A DNA stretch of 64,000 nt from Fontibacillus puldeungensis (lineage in GTDB: Bacteria > Bacillota > Bacilli > Paenibacillales > Paenibacillaceae), in assembly GCF_042678945.1 (NCBI RefSeq), contig NZ_JBHTLM010000025.1, positions 1-64,000 of the forward strand, written 5' to 3'. The translations under genes and the position numbers were made by a program. The notes below the pieces were generated by a model that was not told the DNA's origin, searched no databases, and was given only the letters and a program-made list of their open reading frames with translations. This document shows positions 23,281-31,535 of the stretch, one piece after another (the first letter of the stretch is position 1; each line of letters opens with the position of its first letter).

Positions 23281-25590
23281 TCAGATTGGCTCCAGCAGTC
23301 CCATCTCCAAACAGGCGTCAATCGACAGGGCTTTCTCCCCCTTATCAAACCGGACAAATACCCGGTCCGCTTCGATCTTGACGATTGTTCCCTCTCCGAA
23401 AGACCGATGCAGCACTGCCTTGCCGGAGGTAAGCTCCATTTTGCTGCGGATGGCGTTCGGATTAGGCGGAAGCTTCGCCGCACGTTCCAGCTTTACACCG
23501 CTTCCCGTGCGAGAATCGCGCTCGCTGCGGACGTTTGAAAATGCTGGCTTGCGTACTGCACCGTTCGTCGTACTGCCTTTTCCAACAGCCGCCATAGACT
23601 CATCATCCTCCGGCGGATTCAGAATGTTTCTAACGTCCGTGACGAACTGGGACTCGCTTGTTTCTTTGCCGTCGCGGTTGTTGTAGACGACCATTTCCAG
23701 ATGCTTCTTCGCCCGGGTCATGCCGACATAGAACAGGCGGACGGATTCTTCCAGCAGTTCCTCCGAATCCGCCTTGAGGTCATCCGAGGAAGGAATGATG
23801 CCGTTTACGAGGTCGATCATATAAACCCGCTCGAACTCCAGCCCTTTGGCGCTGTGGAAGGTCGAAAATGTCACTACATTTTGGCCTTTCCGGTGTTTGG
23901 CTTTTTTCAATAGCGTCTCCAAATAATTCAGCCGGTTCGCAAAATCCTCCATCGTCTCCAGCCCCACCGCAATCTCCTCCAGCGTGTTCAAAATCCCAAG
24001 CAGATATTCTTTGCGGAATCCGAGCCGCTCGCACATTTTTTCCAGCGCCTTCTCATAGCCAAGCCGCCCCCGAATGACACGAATGGCAGGCAGCGGCGGC
24101 ATACCGTTCATTTGCTGAAAAGTATCCTTGCTGTCCGCGATCAGCTTCACCTGATAATTTTGCAGCGGAACAAATTGCAGCAAATTGTCGAAGACCGATT
24201 CGCCATTCTGGATATGCCTTAAAGCCGCCATCTGTTGTTTACTGATGTAGCCGTTGAATTTCAGGTGGATTCTCTCCAAAATGTCCACTCTTCGGTCGGT
24301 GTAGGTCATCCGCATAAAGTTTAATATGTCCTCCACGACCCAATGCGAGAAAAAGCGGTTATCCGCATCCTTCATGTAAAAAGGAATCCCCGCCCGGTCA
24401 AACTCGTTCATGAGCGCGATTGATGCCGAATTGTTGCGGTACAGCACAGCGACCTCGGACAAATTCTCTACCTTTTGGATTTCTTTGACCAAATACTTGG
24501 CCTGATAGATATAGTCGGATAGGCTTCTGATTTTGATCGGCCGGCTGGACGGATTTTTGGTGAACATATTTTTGTCGTAGCGGTTTTTGTTCCGCTTGAT
24601 GAACTGATTGGACACGTCCACGATGTTGGAAGACGAGCGGTAATTTTGCTCCATAAACAAGGTGACCGCATTCGGATACACCTGCTTGAAGTTAAGCAAG
24701 TAAGACGGCTCCGCTCCCCGCCAGCTGTAGATCGACTGGTCATCGTCTGCCACGACGCAAAGATTGCGGTGCCGCTGCACCAGCTTTTCAATGATCGCAT
24801 GCTGAACGACCGAGGTATCCTGGCTTTCATCGGTGAGTACGTAATCGAAACGCTGCTGGTATTTGCGAAGCAGTCCGTGATCGCGTTCCATGACGTCGTT
24901 AGCGATCGTCAGCATATCGTCGAAATCAACGAGCAGCTTGCTGTGCCCCGTCCGCTTGAAGCTCTCATACTCCTGCAAAATCCGCGACGCTTCCGGCACG
25001 TCCACCTTGACCAGAGACCATTTGTCCGGCGGAATCATCTTATTCTTGACGTAGCTGATATAAGTAAGCAGCTCCTCCATCTGGTCATCCGTGATATTTT
25101 CAGAGACTATAGATCGAAACAAATTCCGCAAAATGATTTTTTTGTGCAGCGGCAGTTGGTCCCGGGCAGCGGTTCCCTCGACCCCCTCCGTCTCCTCCTC
25201 TTCCGCCTCCAGCTCGCCTTCGATGATTTGATACGCGATGCCTTTTTTCCAAAAATGCTCCCGCATCACCTCAAACGCCAAGCTGTGAATCGTTGAAAAA
25301 TCCACGGGCTCCATGTGAGGGAAAAAACGCTTGAACCGCTCCTTCATATCGTTCGCCGATGCCCGGCTGAAGGTGACCGCCTTGATTCTTGAGGGCTTCA
25401 CCCGCTTGACCTCGATCAAGTAGCCGATCCGCATAATGATAGTGGTCGTCTTCCCTGATCCCGGCGAAGCCAGCAGCAGCAACGGTCCATCCGTTTGTCT
25501 AACCGCTTTTTCCTGCACATGATTCAGGGATACGCCCAGTTCGCTTTTGCATCTATTAAAAAATTGTTCAGTAACCTGCTTCATAACCAT
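23281..25590 (-). CDS. UvrD/PcrA-type superfamily 1 DNA helicase
   Basis: A 769-residue 3'-5' helicase of the UvrD group. Motifs appear in order: Walker A ASPGSGKTTTI (about 41-51), VTFSRASANDMKERF (Ia), DESQD (II), QNYRSSSNIV (IV), TFHSAKGLEFERVYMI (V) and LFYVGMTRAKKHL (VI). The C-terminus has HRSFGEGTIVKIEADRVFVRF, the Tudor-like tail of PcrA proteins. It is about the length of PcrA (around 740) but more divergent, so it is probably an additional repair or recombination helicase. The start is ATG at 25590 or 25584. Copy C of the four-palindrome element begins 68 bp upstream. Confidence 0.9.
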   Translation of the reverse strand: MVMKQVTEQFFNRCKSELGVSLNHVQEKAVRQTDGPLLLLASPGSGKTTTIIMRIGYLIEVKRVKPSRIKAVTFSRASANDMKERFKRFFPHMEPVDFSTIHSLAFEVMREHFWKKGIAYQIIEGELEAEEEETEGVEGTAARDQLPLHKKIILRNLFRSIVSENITDDQMEELLTYISYVKNKMIPPDKWSLVKVDVPEASRILQEYESFKRTGHSKLLVDFDDMLTIANDVMERDHGLLRKYQQRFDYVLTDESQDTSVVQHAIIEKLVQRHRNLCVVADDDQSIYSWRGAEPSYLLNFKQVYPNAVTLFMEQNYRSSSNIVDVSNQFIKRNKNRYDKNMFTKNPSSRPIKIRSLSDYIYQAKYLVKEIQKVENLSEVAVLYRNNSASIALMNEFDRAGIPFYMKDADNRFFSHWVVEDILNFMRMTYTDRRVDILERIHLKFNGYISKQQMAALRHIQNGESVFDNLLQFVPLQNYQVKLIADSKDTFQQMNGMPPLPAIRVIRGRLGYEKALEKMCERLGFRKEYLLGILNTLEEIAVGLETMEDFANRLNYLETLLKKAKHRKGQNVVTFSTFHSAKGLEFERVYMIDLVNGIIPSSDDLKADSEELLEESVRLFYVGMTRAKKHLEMVVYNNRDGKETSESQFVTDVRNILNPPEDDESMAAVGKGSTTNGAVRKPAFSNVRSERDSRTGSGVKLERAAKLPPNPNAIRSKMELTSGKAVLHRSFGEGTIVKIEADRVFVRFDKGEKALSIDACLEMGLLEPI

Positions 25591-25657
25591 TTATCTTAAC
25601 CCTTTCACTAAACCAAATACCAAAAACGCCTGGCGGCGTTCTTTGAGTCACTCCACC

Positions 25658-25843
25658 TAAGTGTATTTTGTACAACTATTTTCGGACAAATTGCGGATTT
25701 CTGAATTTTAACTGCATAACATACATCTAAAATGGACCAAACCGGGTAGAATGGGCGATTTGCCCAATTTTAACTGCACTTTTTACAACTACATCTCTAT
25801 GACTGCCGTCATGGCAAGAATTAAATGTATAAAATGCACTTAC
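25658..25843. repeat. Four-palindrome intergenic element, copy C
   Basis: Palindromes are centred at about 25668, 25719, 25780.5 and 25831.5, with cores TGTA-TTTTG-TACA, TGCA-TAACA-TACA, TGCA-CTTTT-TACA and TGTA-TAAAA-TGCA. Spacings are 51, 61.5 and 51 bp, identical to copies B and D. CGCCTGGCGGCGTT lies just before it and ACTGCCGTCATGGC lies between sites 3 and 4. It occupies the 450-bp gap upstream of the helicase gene. Confidence 0.85.
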
Positions 25844-25974
25844 TACGTGCGAGGAGCCTATCCGACCGCAATAAGCGCGTAGTTTTTCTGGCGATTAAAG
25901 AATTGTTCAGCGCTCTGTATTATAACATTGGTTAGGTATCCATCGGAAAAGGAATTGTTTGGAGAGGCAAAATA

Positions 25975-26018
25975 GAGCCGGGAACCTTCAGGCGTACCTA
26001 CCTGAAATTCACCGGCTC
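25975..26018 (-). terminator. Terminator of the gene at 26041
   Basis: GAGCCGG/CCGGCTC outer arms with a TCAGG/CCTGA inner stem are followed by TATTTTG on the minus strand, 23 bp after the stop. Confidence 0.75.
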
Positions 26019-26040
26019 ATCCGATCATGATCCCATGTAT

Positions 26041-26559
26041 TTATCTTTCAAACTGAACAAATTCCTCAGGATGGTTGCGAACATATTCGCCGAGCTCTTT
26101 TCGTACTACACAAGTTACTTCACAGAAGGCGGCATATAGCGAGAGTATGGATTGTTTAAGCAGAGCATCCTGTTGGATATCCTCCGGTGAAGCATCAAAG
26201 GTATCGAAGCTTCTGGGATGATTGTGCCGCCGAAGAACCTCCTCGGTCTCTTTCAGTAGCCGAACAAAGTCTTCAGATCCGGCGTCGCCCAGCCTGGTAC
26301 CCAATTCGGACCATAGCTTGGGTTGAGCCAAATAGTAAGCACTCCACCAATAAAACTCTGGCGCTGATTTAACCGCATGGTTATAAAATGCGTAAAACAT
26401 AAAGAGACGCTGCTGACTGGATGTTAATTCAGAATAGGCCTTTGATTTTACGGCAGGGTTTTTGCCTCGAAGCGGCTCCATGATCGGTGCCATGCATGCC
26501 CATCCAAGATCGATGGCGTCAAGCGATTTAAAAGACTGTGAATCCATACTCACTAGCAA
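26041..26559 (-). CDS. Conserved-looking protein of unknown function
   Basis: A 172-residue soluble, helix-rich protein with no signal peptide. Notable stretches are SQQRLFMFYAFYNHAVKSAPEFYWW (aromatic) near 48-72 and HNHPRSFDTFD near 120. I do not recognise the family. I start it at the TTG at 26559, 9 bp from GGGAGG. An internal ATG at 26547 is possible but further away. That GGGAGG is part of the descending arm of the upstream gene's terminator (26569-26601), so translation may depend on whether the hairpin forms. It ends at its own terminator. Confidence 0.65.
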   Translation of the reverse strand: MLVSMDSQSFKSLDAIDLGWACMAPIMEPLRGKNPAVKSKAYSELTSSQQRLFMFYAFYNHAVKSAPEFYWWSAYYLAQPKLWSELGTRLGDAGSEDFVRLLKETEEVLRRHNHPRSFDTFDASPEDIQQDALLKQSILSLYAAFCEVTCVVRKELGEYVRNHPEEFVQFER

Positions 26560-26568
26560 ATAGAAAAA

Positions 26569-26601
26569 CCTCCCATCGCTGTGATTATAAGTGATAGGAG
26601 G
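26569..26601 (-). terminator. Terminator whose 3' arm carries the next gene's ribosome site
   Basis: CCTCCTATC and GATGGGAGG arms are followed by TTTTTC on the minus strand after the NmrA-like gene. The GGGAGG in the 3' arm is also the ribosome site of the gene at 26559. Confidence 0.6.
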
Positions 26602-26636
26602 CGTTTTTGGCTAGAATCGACGATCCAATTAATATA

Positions 26637-27500
26637 TTAAGCCAGGCTATCAACAATTTGTCGCAAAGCCTCGGTCATTGGTGTTAATGGACGGCCAAGC
26701 AGTTTTTCGAAATCGTTGCTTTCAATTTCCAGTGTATGCTCGCGAATTCCTTCTTGAATGCTTACGAGCATCGGAATGACAAAGTCGGGCACTCCGGCAT
26801 TTTTCATAATATCGGCATAAGTTGCGTCATCTACCTGCTGTACAGGTACCTCCTTACCCAAAACCGTACCGAGGGCGGAGGCCAGTTCTTCTTGGGTAAA
26901 CAGCTTGCCGGACAGCTCATAGATGGTATTCTCATGTCCATCTCCAGCCAGCACGGCTGCTGCGGCTGCCGCGTATTCTTGCTGCAGAGCCCAGCCAACT
27001 TTGCCTGCTCCGGCAGACGTCACCCAAGGTGCTCCGGCCAGTACGCCTTGAATACTTGAAGCTTCATTCTCTAAGTACCAATTGTTCCGCAGGAAAGAAT
27101 AAGGGATTCCGGTTTTCAAAATAGCTTGTTCAGCAGCTTGGTGCGGCGGAGCCAGGAACATCTTCGTATCACTGGCATTGGCCACGCTCGTATAGGCGAT
27201 AAAGCTAACCTTCGCACGGGCCGCAGCTTCCACCGCATTCGTATGCTGGCGAATTCTCGTTTCATTGTCCCCGTCAGCCGAGATGATCAGCAGTCTGTCG
27301 ATTCCGGCAAAGGCAGCGTCCAGCGTTTCCGGGCGATCAAAATCGCCATGACGAACATCAACGCCACGAGCGCGAAGGCTTTCGGCTTTCTCCGGATTGC
27401 GAACGCTAACCGCAAGTTGACTTGCCGGTACCTTTTTCAACAACGCTTCTACTACTTTAGAGCCTAGTTTACCCGTTGCTCCAGTCACTAACATTTTCAT
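26637..27500 (-). CDS. NmrA-like NAD(P)-binding quinone reductase (QorB/YwnB type)
   Basis: A 287-residue atypical short-chain dehydrogenase. The Rossmann motif TGATGKLGSKV (7-17) is the GxxGxxG form of NmrA-like proteins. AYTSVANA near 103 lacks the usual YxxxK pair. Relatives such as QorB reduce quinones with NADPH and may sense redox state. It is transcribed with its Rrf2 regulator immediately upstream, but each has its own copy of a GTTRTAAC...TATAGTTAC site (27537-27556 and 28026-28045), so both are probably derepressed by the same electrophile or oxidant. The B. subtilis ywnA-ywnB pair is a comparable arrangement. Confidence 0.85.
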   Translation of the reverse strand: MKMLVTGATGKLGSKVVEALLKKVPASQLAVSVRNPEKAESLRARGVDVRHGDFDRPETLDAAFAGIDRLLIISADGDNETRIRQHTNAVEAAARAKVSFIAYTSVANASDTKMFLAPPHQAAEQAILKTGIPYSFLRNNWYLENEASSIQGVLAGAPWVTSAGAGKVGWALQQEYAAAAAAVLAGDGHENTIYELSGKLFTQEELASALGTVLGKEVPVQQVDDATYADIMKNAGVPDFVIPMLVSIQEGIREHTLEIESNDFEKLLGRPLTPMTEALRQIVDSLA

Positions 27501-27536
27501 GATTTCATTCCTCCATGTATCGTTGTAATTTAACCC

Positions 27537-27556
27537 GTTATAACTTTTATAGTTAC
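27537..27556. promoter_or_regulatory. Rrf2 operator at the reductase gene
   Basis: GTTATAACTTTTATAGTTAC, 37 bp upstream of the reductase start, matches GTTGTAACCATTATAGTTAC (28026-28045) at 17 of 20 positions. Confidence 0.75.
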
Positions 27557-27595
27557 AACAAGGATATATATAAAAGCTCTTTAAAGAGCTTTTAT

Positions 27596-28012
27596 TTATT
27601 TGAACTTGTCGATCAATTGGGCTAATGTCGTTTGCGACAGCCTATGCTCCATCACGGATTGGGCGTCTCTCAATTCCGTTTGGAGAACTTGCTCTATGTT
27701 TCGCCCAACCAGGCACTCAATATTCGGTTTCTCATGGATGCGAAACAGTTGATGCTCCTCCGCTACATCCACCGCACGGTATATATCGAGCAGTGTAATA
27801 TGTTCAGGTTCCTTGAGAAGCGAAGCCCCTCCCACCCCGGGCCTTACATCTATAAACCCTGCCTTCTTTAGCATCCCCATAATTCTGCGGATCACAACGG
27901 GATTCGTATTGACGCTGCTGGCGATGAAGTCCCCTGTACAATCATTAGGATTGATTGCGATAAGAGAAAGAGTATGCACCGCAATCGAAAAACGTGAGCT
28001 GATTTGCTTCAT
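27596..28012 (-). CDS. Rrf2 family transcriptional regulator
   Basis: A 138-residue Rrf2 protein with an N-terminal winged helix (ISSRFSIAVHTLSLIAI, IASSVNTNPVVIRRIMGMLKKAGFI). Among possible ligands, a Cys lies near 24 (NDCTGDF) and another near 103 (IECLVGR). The three-Cys iron-sulphur motif of IscR/NsrR is absent, so it is more like YwnA/HypR-type thiol switches. I start it at the ATG at 28012 (GGTGAT 6 bp upstream), where the family's N-terminus begins. A longer frame to 28066 crosses the operator. It probably represses itself and the reductase gene downstream. Confidence 0.88.
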   Translation of the reverse strand: MKQISSRFSIAVHTLSLIAINPNDCTGDFIASSVNTNPVVIRRIMGMLKKAGFIDVRPGVGGASLLKEPEHITLLDIYRAVDVAEEHQLFRIHEKPNIECLVGRNIEQVLQTELRDAQSVMEHRLSQTTLAQLIDKFK

Positions 28013-28025
28013 TTGTATCACCACC

Positions 28026-28045
28026 GTTGTAACCATTATAGTTAC
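28026..28045. promoter_or_regulatory. Rrf2 operator at its own gene
   Basis: GTTGTAACCATTATAGTTAC ends 14 bp before the Rrf2 ATG. It is nearly identical to the site at 27537-27556. Confidence 0.75.
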
Positions 28046-28090
28046 ATATGATTTATATGTCAACACCCTATGATGGGTATCGACATGCCG

Positions 28091-29698
28091 TTATTGCCGC
28101 TTATTTTTGGTCAGAAAATCCGTCGCCTGTTTCTCGACCTCGGCCTTCACCTTGTCGATCCCGGCCGCCTTCAGCTTCCTGTTCAGAGTTGCAAAGGCTT
28201 TATCCACATTATCGACCGCTCCGATAAAAATCGGCTGAGCATACTGGGTGGACACGTTCGCCATGTTCGCAATTTCTTCCTTGACGTTCTCGGAGTTGAA
28301 AGAGAAGCCGAGATACGTAAATGGCTTCAGCCAATCCTCAACCTTATTGTTCAGTTCGATATAGCTGTCCGTCCAGTTGGCCATCGGTTTGAACAAATCC
28401 TTATTCACGAACCAGATGCCGGCGGCATCGGGAGGATAGGTGTTGGACTCCGCCGTTACGCCCTCCGGCAGATCAAGCTTGCCGTCACTGGTTACCACAT
28501 AATTTTTACCTTCAATCCCATAGTAGGCGAGGTATGCATAGGACGGATCTTCCATAATCAGATCCAGAGCTTCGAGCGTACGTTCCGGGTTTTTCGAGTT
28601 GGCAGCGATTGCTGCGCCATTGTTGAGCCAACTGGTTTGAGACGCATGCCCGGTCGGTGACAGCATTGGCTTCACATATACATCAATACCCCTCTCCTTG
28701 GCACTTGTCATGATCGAAGCGACGTCGATGGAGTTGCCAAACGCAACCGCGGTTTTGCCTTGAACAAAATTGTCCTTGGAGCGCACTTTATTGGCGTACG
28801 GATTTTTGTTAATGTAGCCTTTGTCATACCACTTCTTCATCGTCTTTGCCGCATATTTTTGGGCACTCAGGTAAGGCTCCTCCATCATACTGACGATCCT
28901 GCCTGTAGGGTCCTCGTTATCAAATGCAATTCCTTCCGCCTTGGGATCGCCGGAATCGACCGGTGCTCCGATCCAGGCGATTTTCTCGTTCAACAGGTAT
29001 TGATACGGTGTCGGCAGGTCATACTGCGAATCGAGATTCATCGGAATCATCTCTGGAAAATCCTTTTTCACTTCCGCCAGATAAGGTTCAATGTCCGAAA
29101 ATTTCCTGATTTCCTTCATTCCCGCTTTTTCCATAATATCTTTGCGGAACAGCGCCACATTGACCTTGCGGTCCGGCGTCGAGGTGGGTACCATATACAC
29201 ATTTCCGTTTACTTTGGCGGAAGTCAATGCAGCTTCCGGTAGCTTGGCCATATGCCTCGGCATATAGGTCTTCAGCATATTTTCATCCAGCTTCAGGAAG
29301 GCCCCTTTGGATGCCTCGGAGACATAGTAGTTCCAATCGGCAGCGAATACAAAATCAACATCCTCGCCGGAAACCAATAAGAGTGGATATCTGGAGGCGA
29401 CGTCGCCCCATCCGATATAGTTGATTTCCAGCGTGGCATTGATGTCTTTTTTCAGCTTAGCGTTAATCGCGTCCAGCACTTCCGGCATTCCTTTAGGCGC
29501 TTCCCCCAGCAAATATCCAACAATTTTGACTTCTTTGGAGTGGTCGGGTCTATCCGCCTTTCCCGCTGCAGTATCGGTGAGGAATGTTAGCCCGCCATCG
29601 TTGGCGGACTGTTTATTTGACCAGCAGGCCGGCAGTACGATCAAGGAAGCCAGCGCGAGAGTCAACGCGAAGAGCATGATTTTTCTGACTCTTTTCAA
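28091..29698 (-). CDS. LplA-type substrate-binding lipoprotein, no cognate permease
   Basis: A 535-residue extracellular solute-binding protein with lipobox LPAC near residue 25. Its mature region is strikingly similar to the binding protein at 41185. By eye well over four fifths of residues match, e.g. both have KKDINATLEINYIGWGDVAS and AQPIFIGA. Unlike that protein it has no permease genes. It is the last gene of an operon with a YesMN-type response regulator and kinase, separated from the kinase by 34 bp with an AGGGAGGT ribosome site. It could supply ligand to the shared permeases or present ligand to the kinase. The second idea is inference. Confidence 0.9.
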   Translation of the reverse strand: MKRVRKIMLFALTLALASLIVLPACWSNKQSANDGGLTFLTDTAAGKADRPDHSKEVKIVGYLLGEAPKGMPEVLDAINAKLKKDINATLEINYIGWGDVASRYPLLLVSGEDVDFVFAADWNYYVSEASKGAFLKLDENMLKTYMPRHMAKLPEAALTSAKVNGNVYMVPTSTPDRKVNVALFRKDIMEKAGMKEIRKFSDIEPYLAEVKKDFPEMIPMNLDSQYDLPTPYQYLLNEKIAWIGAPVDSGDPKAEGIAFDNEDPTGRIVSMMEEPYLSAQKYAAKTMKKWYDKGYINKNPYANKVRSKDNFVQGKTAVAFGNSIDVASIMTSAKERGIDVYVKPMLSPTGHASQTSWLNNGAAIAANSKNPERTLEALDLIMEDPSYAYLAYYGIEGKNYVVTSDGKLDLPEGVTAESNTYPPDAAGIWFVNKDLFKPMANWTDSYIELNNKVEDWLKPFTYLGFSFNSENVKEEIANMANVSTQYAQPIFIGAVDNVDKAFATLNRKLKAAGIDKVKAEVEKQATDFLTKNKRQ

Positions 29699-29732
29699 CT
29701 TCTGTACCTCCCTTAAGATGACCAGCCTGGAA

Positions 29733-31520
29733 TCACGTTTTCTTATGACACGGCAGTTTTAGGGTAACGGTTGTCCCCATCCCTGGTGCGCTGCGAAAAT
29801 CAAGTCCATATGAGGGCCCGTATGCCAACTTCAGCCGTTCCTGAATGTTGTGAACTCCATAGCCTCCCCCCTTGCTGCTGTGCGGACGGGTAAAAATATG
29901 GCTGAGCTGCTCCTCATCCATGCCAATTCCGTCATCCGACACTTCAAGAACAAGGTCGCCGTCTTGCACCGAGGCACTGATGCGAATCGTCCCTTCTTCG
30001 GTCTCGCCTTCCCGGATACCGTGCAGGATACCGTTCTCTACGAGCGGCTGGAGCAAAATCTTGGGAACCTGACAGTCATACAAATCGACGGGAACCTCAA
30101 TATCTAATCTGATGCCTCCGCCAAAACGCATGTTCTGAATGCTGACATACGCCTCGGTATGCTTCAGTTCGTTTTCCAGCGTAACATATTCTTTTCCATT
30201 CGACAGACTCAGCTTGTAAAAAAGGGCCAGCTCCTCAACCACCTCGGAGATATCTTTTCGCCCTGCCTCGATCGCCATAATATTAATCAGATCCAGCGAA
30301 TTGTACAAAAAATGCGGATTAATCTGTGCTTGCAGCGCCTGTAGTTCCTTGTTCTTCACTTCTCTGCCAAGAAGATAGGTCTCGTCCATCAGGTTAGTAA
30401 TATTCGTCGCCATATCGTTAAAATTTCGCATCAGTTCGCCGACCTCATCCTCGCTCACAGGGAGCAAGGAGAACTGGAAGTTGCCGTTTTTCATTTTTCG
30501 CATATGGGTGATCAACTTCAGAATACGTTTGGTGGCCCGCTTGGTCACCAGATAGGATACCGGCAGCATCAGAGGCACAACGAAAAGAAAGATCCAGATA
30601 ATCCGGGTTGTTGCCCGTTTGCTTGATTCCAAAATATCCGAATAAGGCACCAGCATCGCGATCTTCATATCGGTATGGGCAATATCCTGCACGCCGAAAA
30701 GATATCGCTGGTTGTTCAGCAAATAGCTGTCATTCCAATAATTGATATCATCGGACTTGAAGTGCCTCGTGATCTGTGCGATCTGGGCCGATGTAAAGGG
30801 AACTTTTGTCGATGTGCTCAGCACATCTCCCGAGGAGTTGAAGAGCAGCACTGATGCATTCGGGGTGAGCACGGCATGGTTCAGCACCGACTGGATGCCG
30901 CTTTTTTTAACTTGTGCCTTGACCATCCCGTTAAACTGCTGAATATTATGAACGCTCGGAATTTTCCGAAGCACGACCAGATCTCCCGAATCTTCCCCCA
31001 TCTCTACCGTTTTGTCGGGCAGCCAGGTAAAGGCCGCATTGGACTGGGCGAACCGGATGAACCATCTCTCGGTCTCCACCTTCCCCATATTCAGAAAATC
31101 GGTGTTTTCCGTCGCCGCAGCCAGGCCCTGTTTCATATACAGCTGCATGAAATCGATATCCTCGTTGTATCGAAACTGATTGACAATCGCGTACAACCTC
31201 AGCGCATCCATATGCCACTCATTAACGTCCTCATAGAACTGCGAATCCGTATCGACGCTCTGCTGCACCAGTTTGTTGAAGGCCACAAAATTGAGTACCT
31301 CTGTGATGGCCTGGGCTTTGTACTGTAAATAGGAATTGGTTTCTTCCAGCATCTTGCGCGCCATTTGAAGGCCGGTTTCCTTGCTCTCCCCCCGGGTGGC
31401 ATGAATGTTGATAAAGAGCAGCAGCAGAAAGGGAATCAGAATGACCAGAACGTACGATAAGAAAAGCTTGTATCGGATACCCTTATTTCTTAACGAGAAA
31501 ATATGCATTCGTTTTTTCAT
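29733..31520 (-). CDS. YesM-type sensor histidine kinase
   Basis: A 595-residue membrane kinase. TM1 is about residues 16-38 (FLSYVLVILIPFLLLLFI). A large extracellular sensor domain of about 240 residues follows, then TM2 near 300 (IIWIFLFVVPLMLPVSYLV), a HAMP linker, the LytS/YesM-type phospho-acceptor AQINPHFLYNSLDLIN (His near 402) and an ATPase domain with NGILHGI and DDGIGMD. Kinases of this group control carbohydrate-uptake genes through AraC-type response regulators. The partner is encoded 15 bp upstream and a binding protein 34 bp downstream. Confidence 0.93.
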   Translation of the reverse strand: MKKRMHIFSLRNKGIRYKLFLSYVLVILIPFLLLLFINIHATRGESKETGLQMARKMLEETNSYLQYKAQAITEVLNFVAFNKLVQQSVDTDSQFYEDVNEWHMDALRLYAIVNQFRYNEDIDFMQLYMKQGLAAATENTDFLNMGKVETERWFIRFAQSNAAFTWLPDKTVEMGEDSGDLVVLRKIPSVHNIQQFNGMVKAQVKKSGIQSVLNHAVLTPNASVLLFNSSGDVLSTSTKVPFTSAQIAQITRHFKSDDINYWNDSYLLNNQRYLFGVQDIAHTDMKIAMLVPYSDILESSKRATTRIIWIFLFVVPLMLPVSYLVTKRATKRILKLITHMRKMKNGNFQFSLLPVSEDEVGELMRNFNDMATNITNLMDETYLLGREVKNKELQALQAQINPHFLYNSLDLINIMAIEAGRKDISEVVEELALFYKLSLSNGKEYVTLENELKHTEAYVSIQNMRFGGGIRLDIEVPVDLYDCQVPKILLQPLVENGILHGIREGETEEGTIRISASVQDGDLVLEVSDDGIGMDEEQLSHIFTRPHSSKGGGYGVHNIQERLKLAYGPSYGLDFRSAPGMGTTVTLKLPCHKKT

Positions 31521-31535
31521 TTCGCTGCGCCCCTC

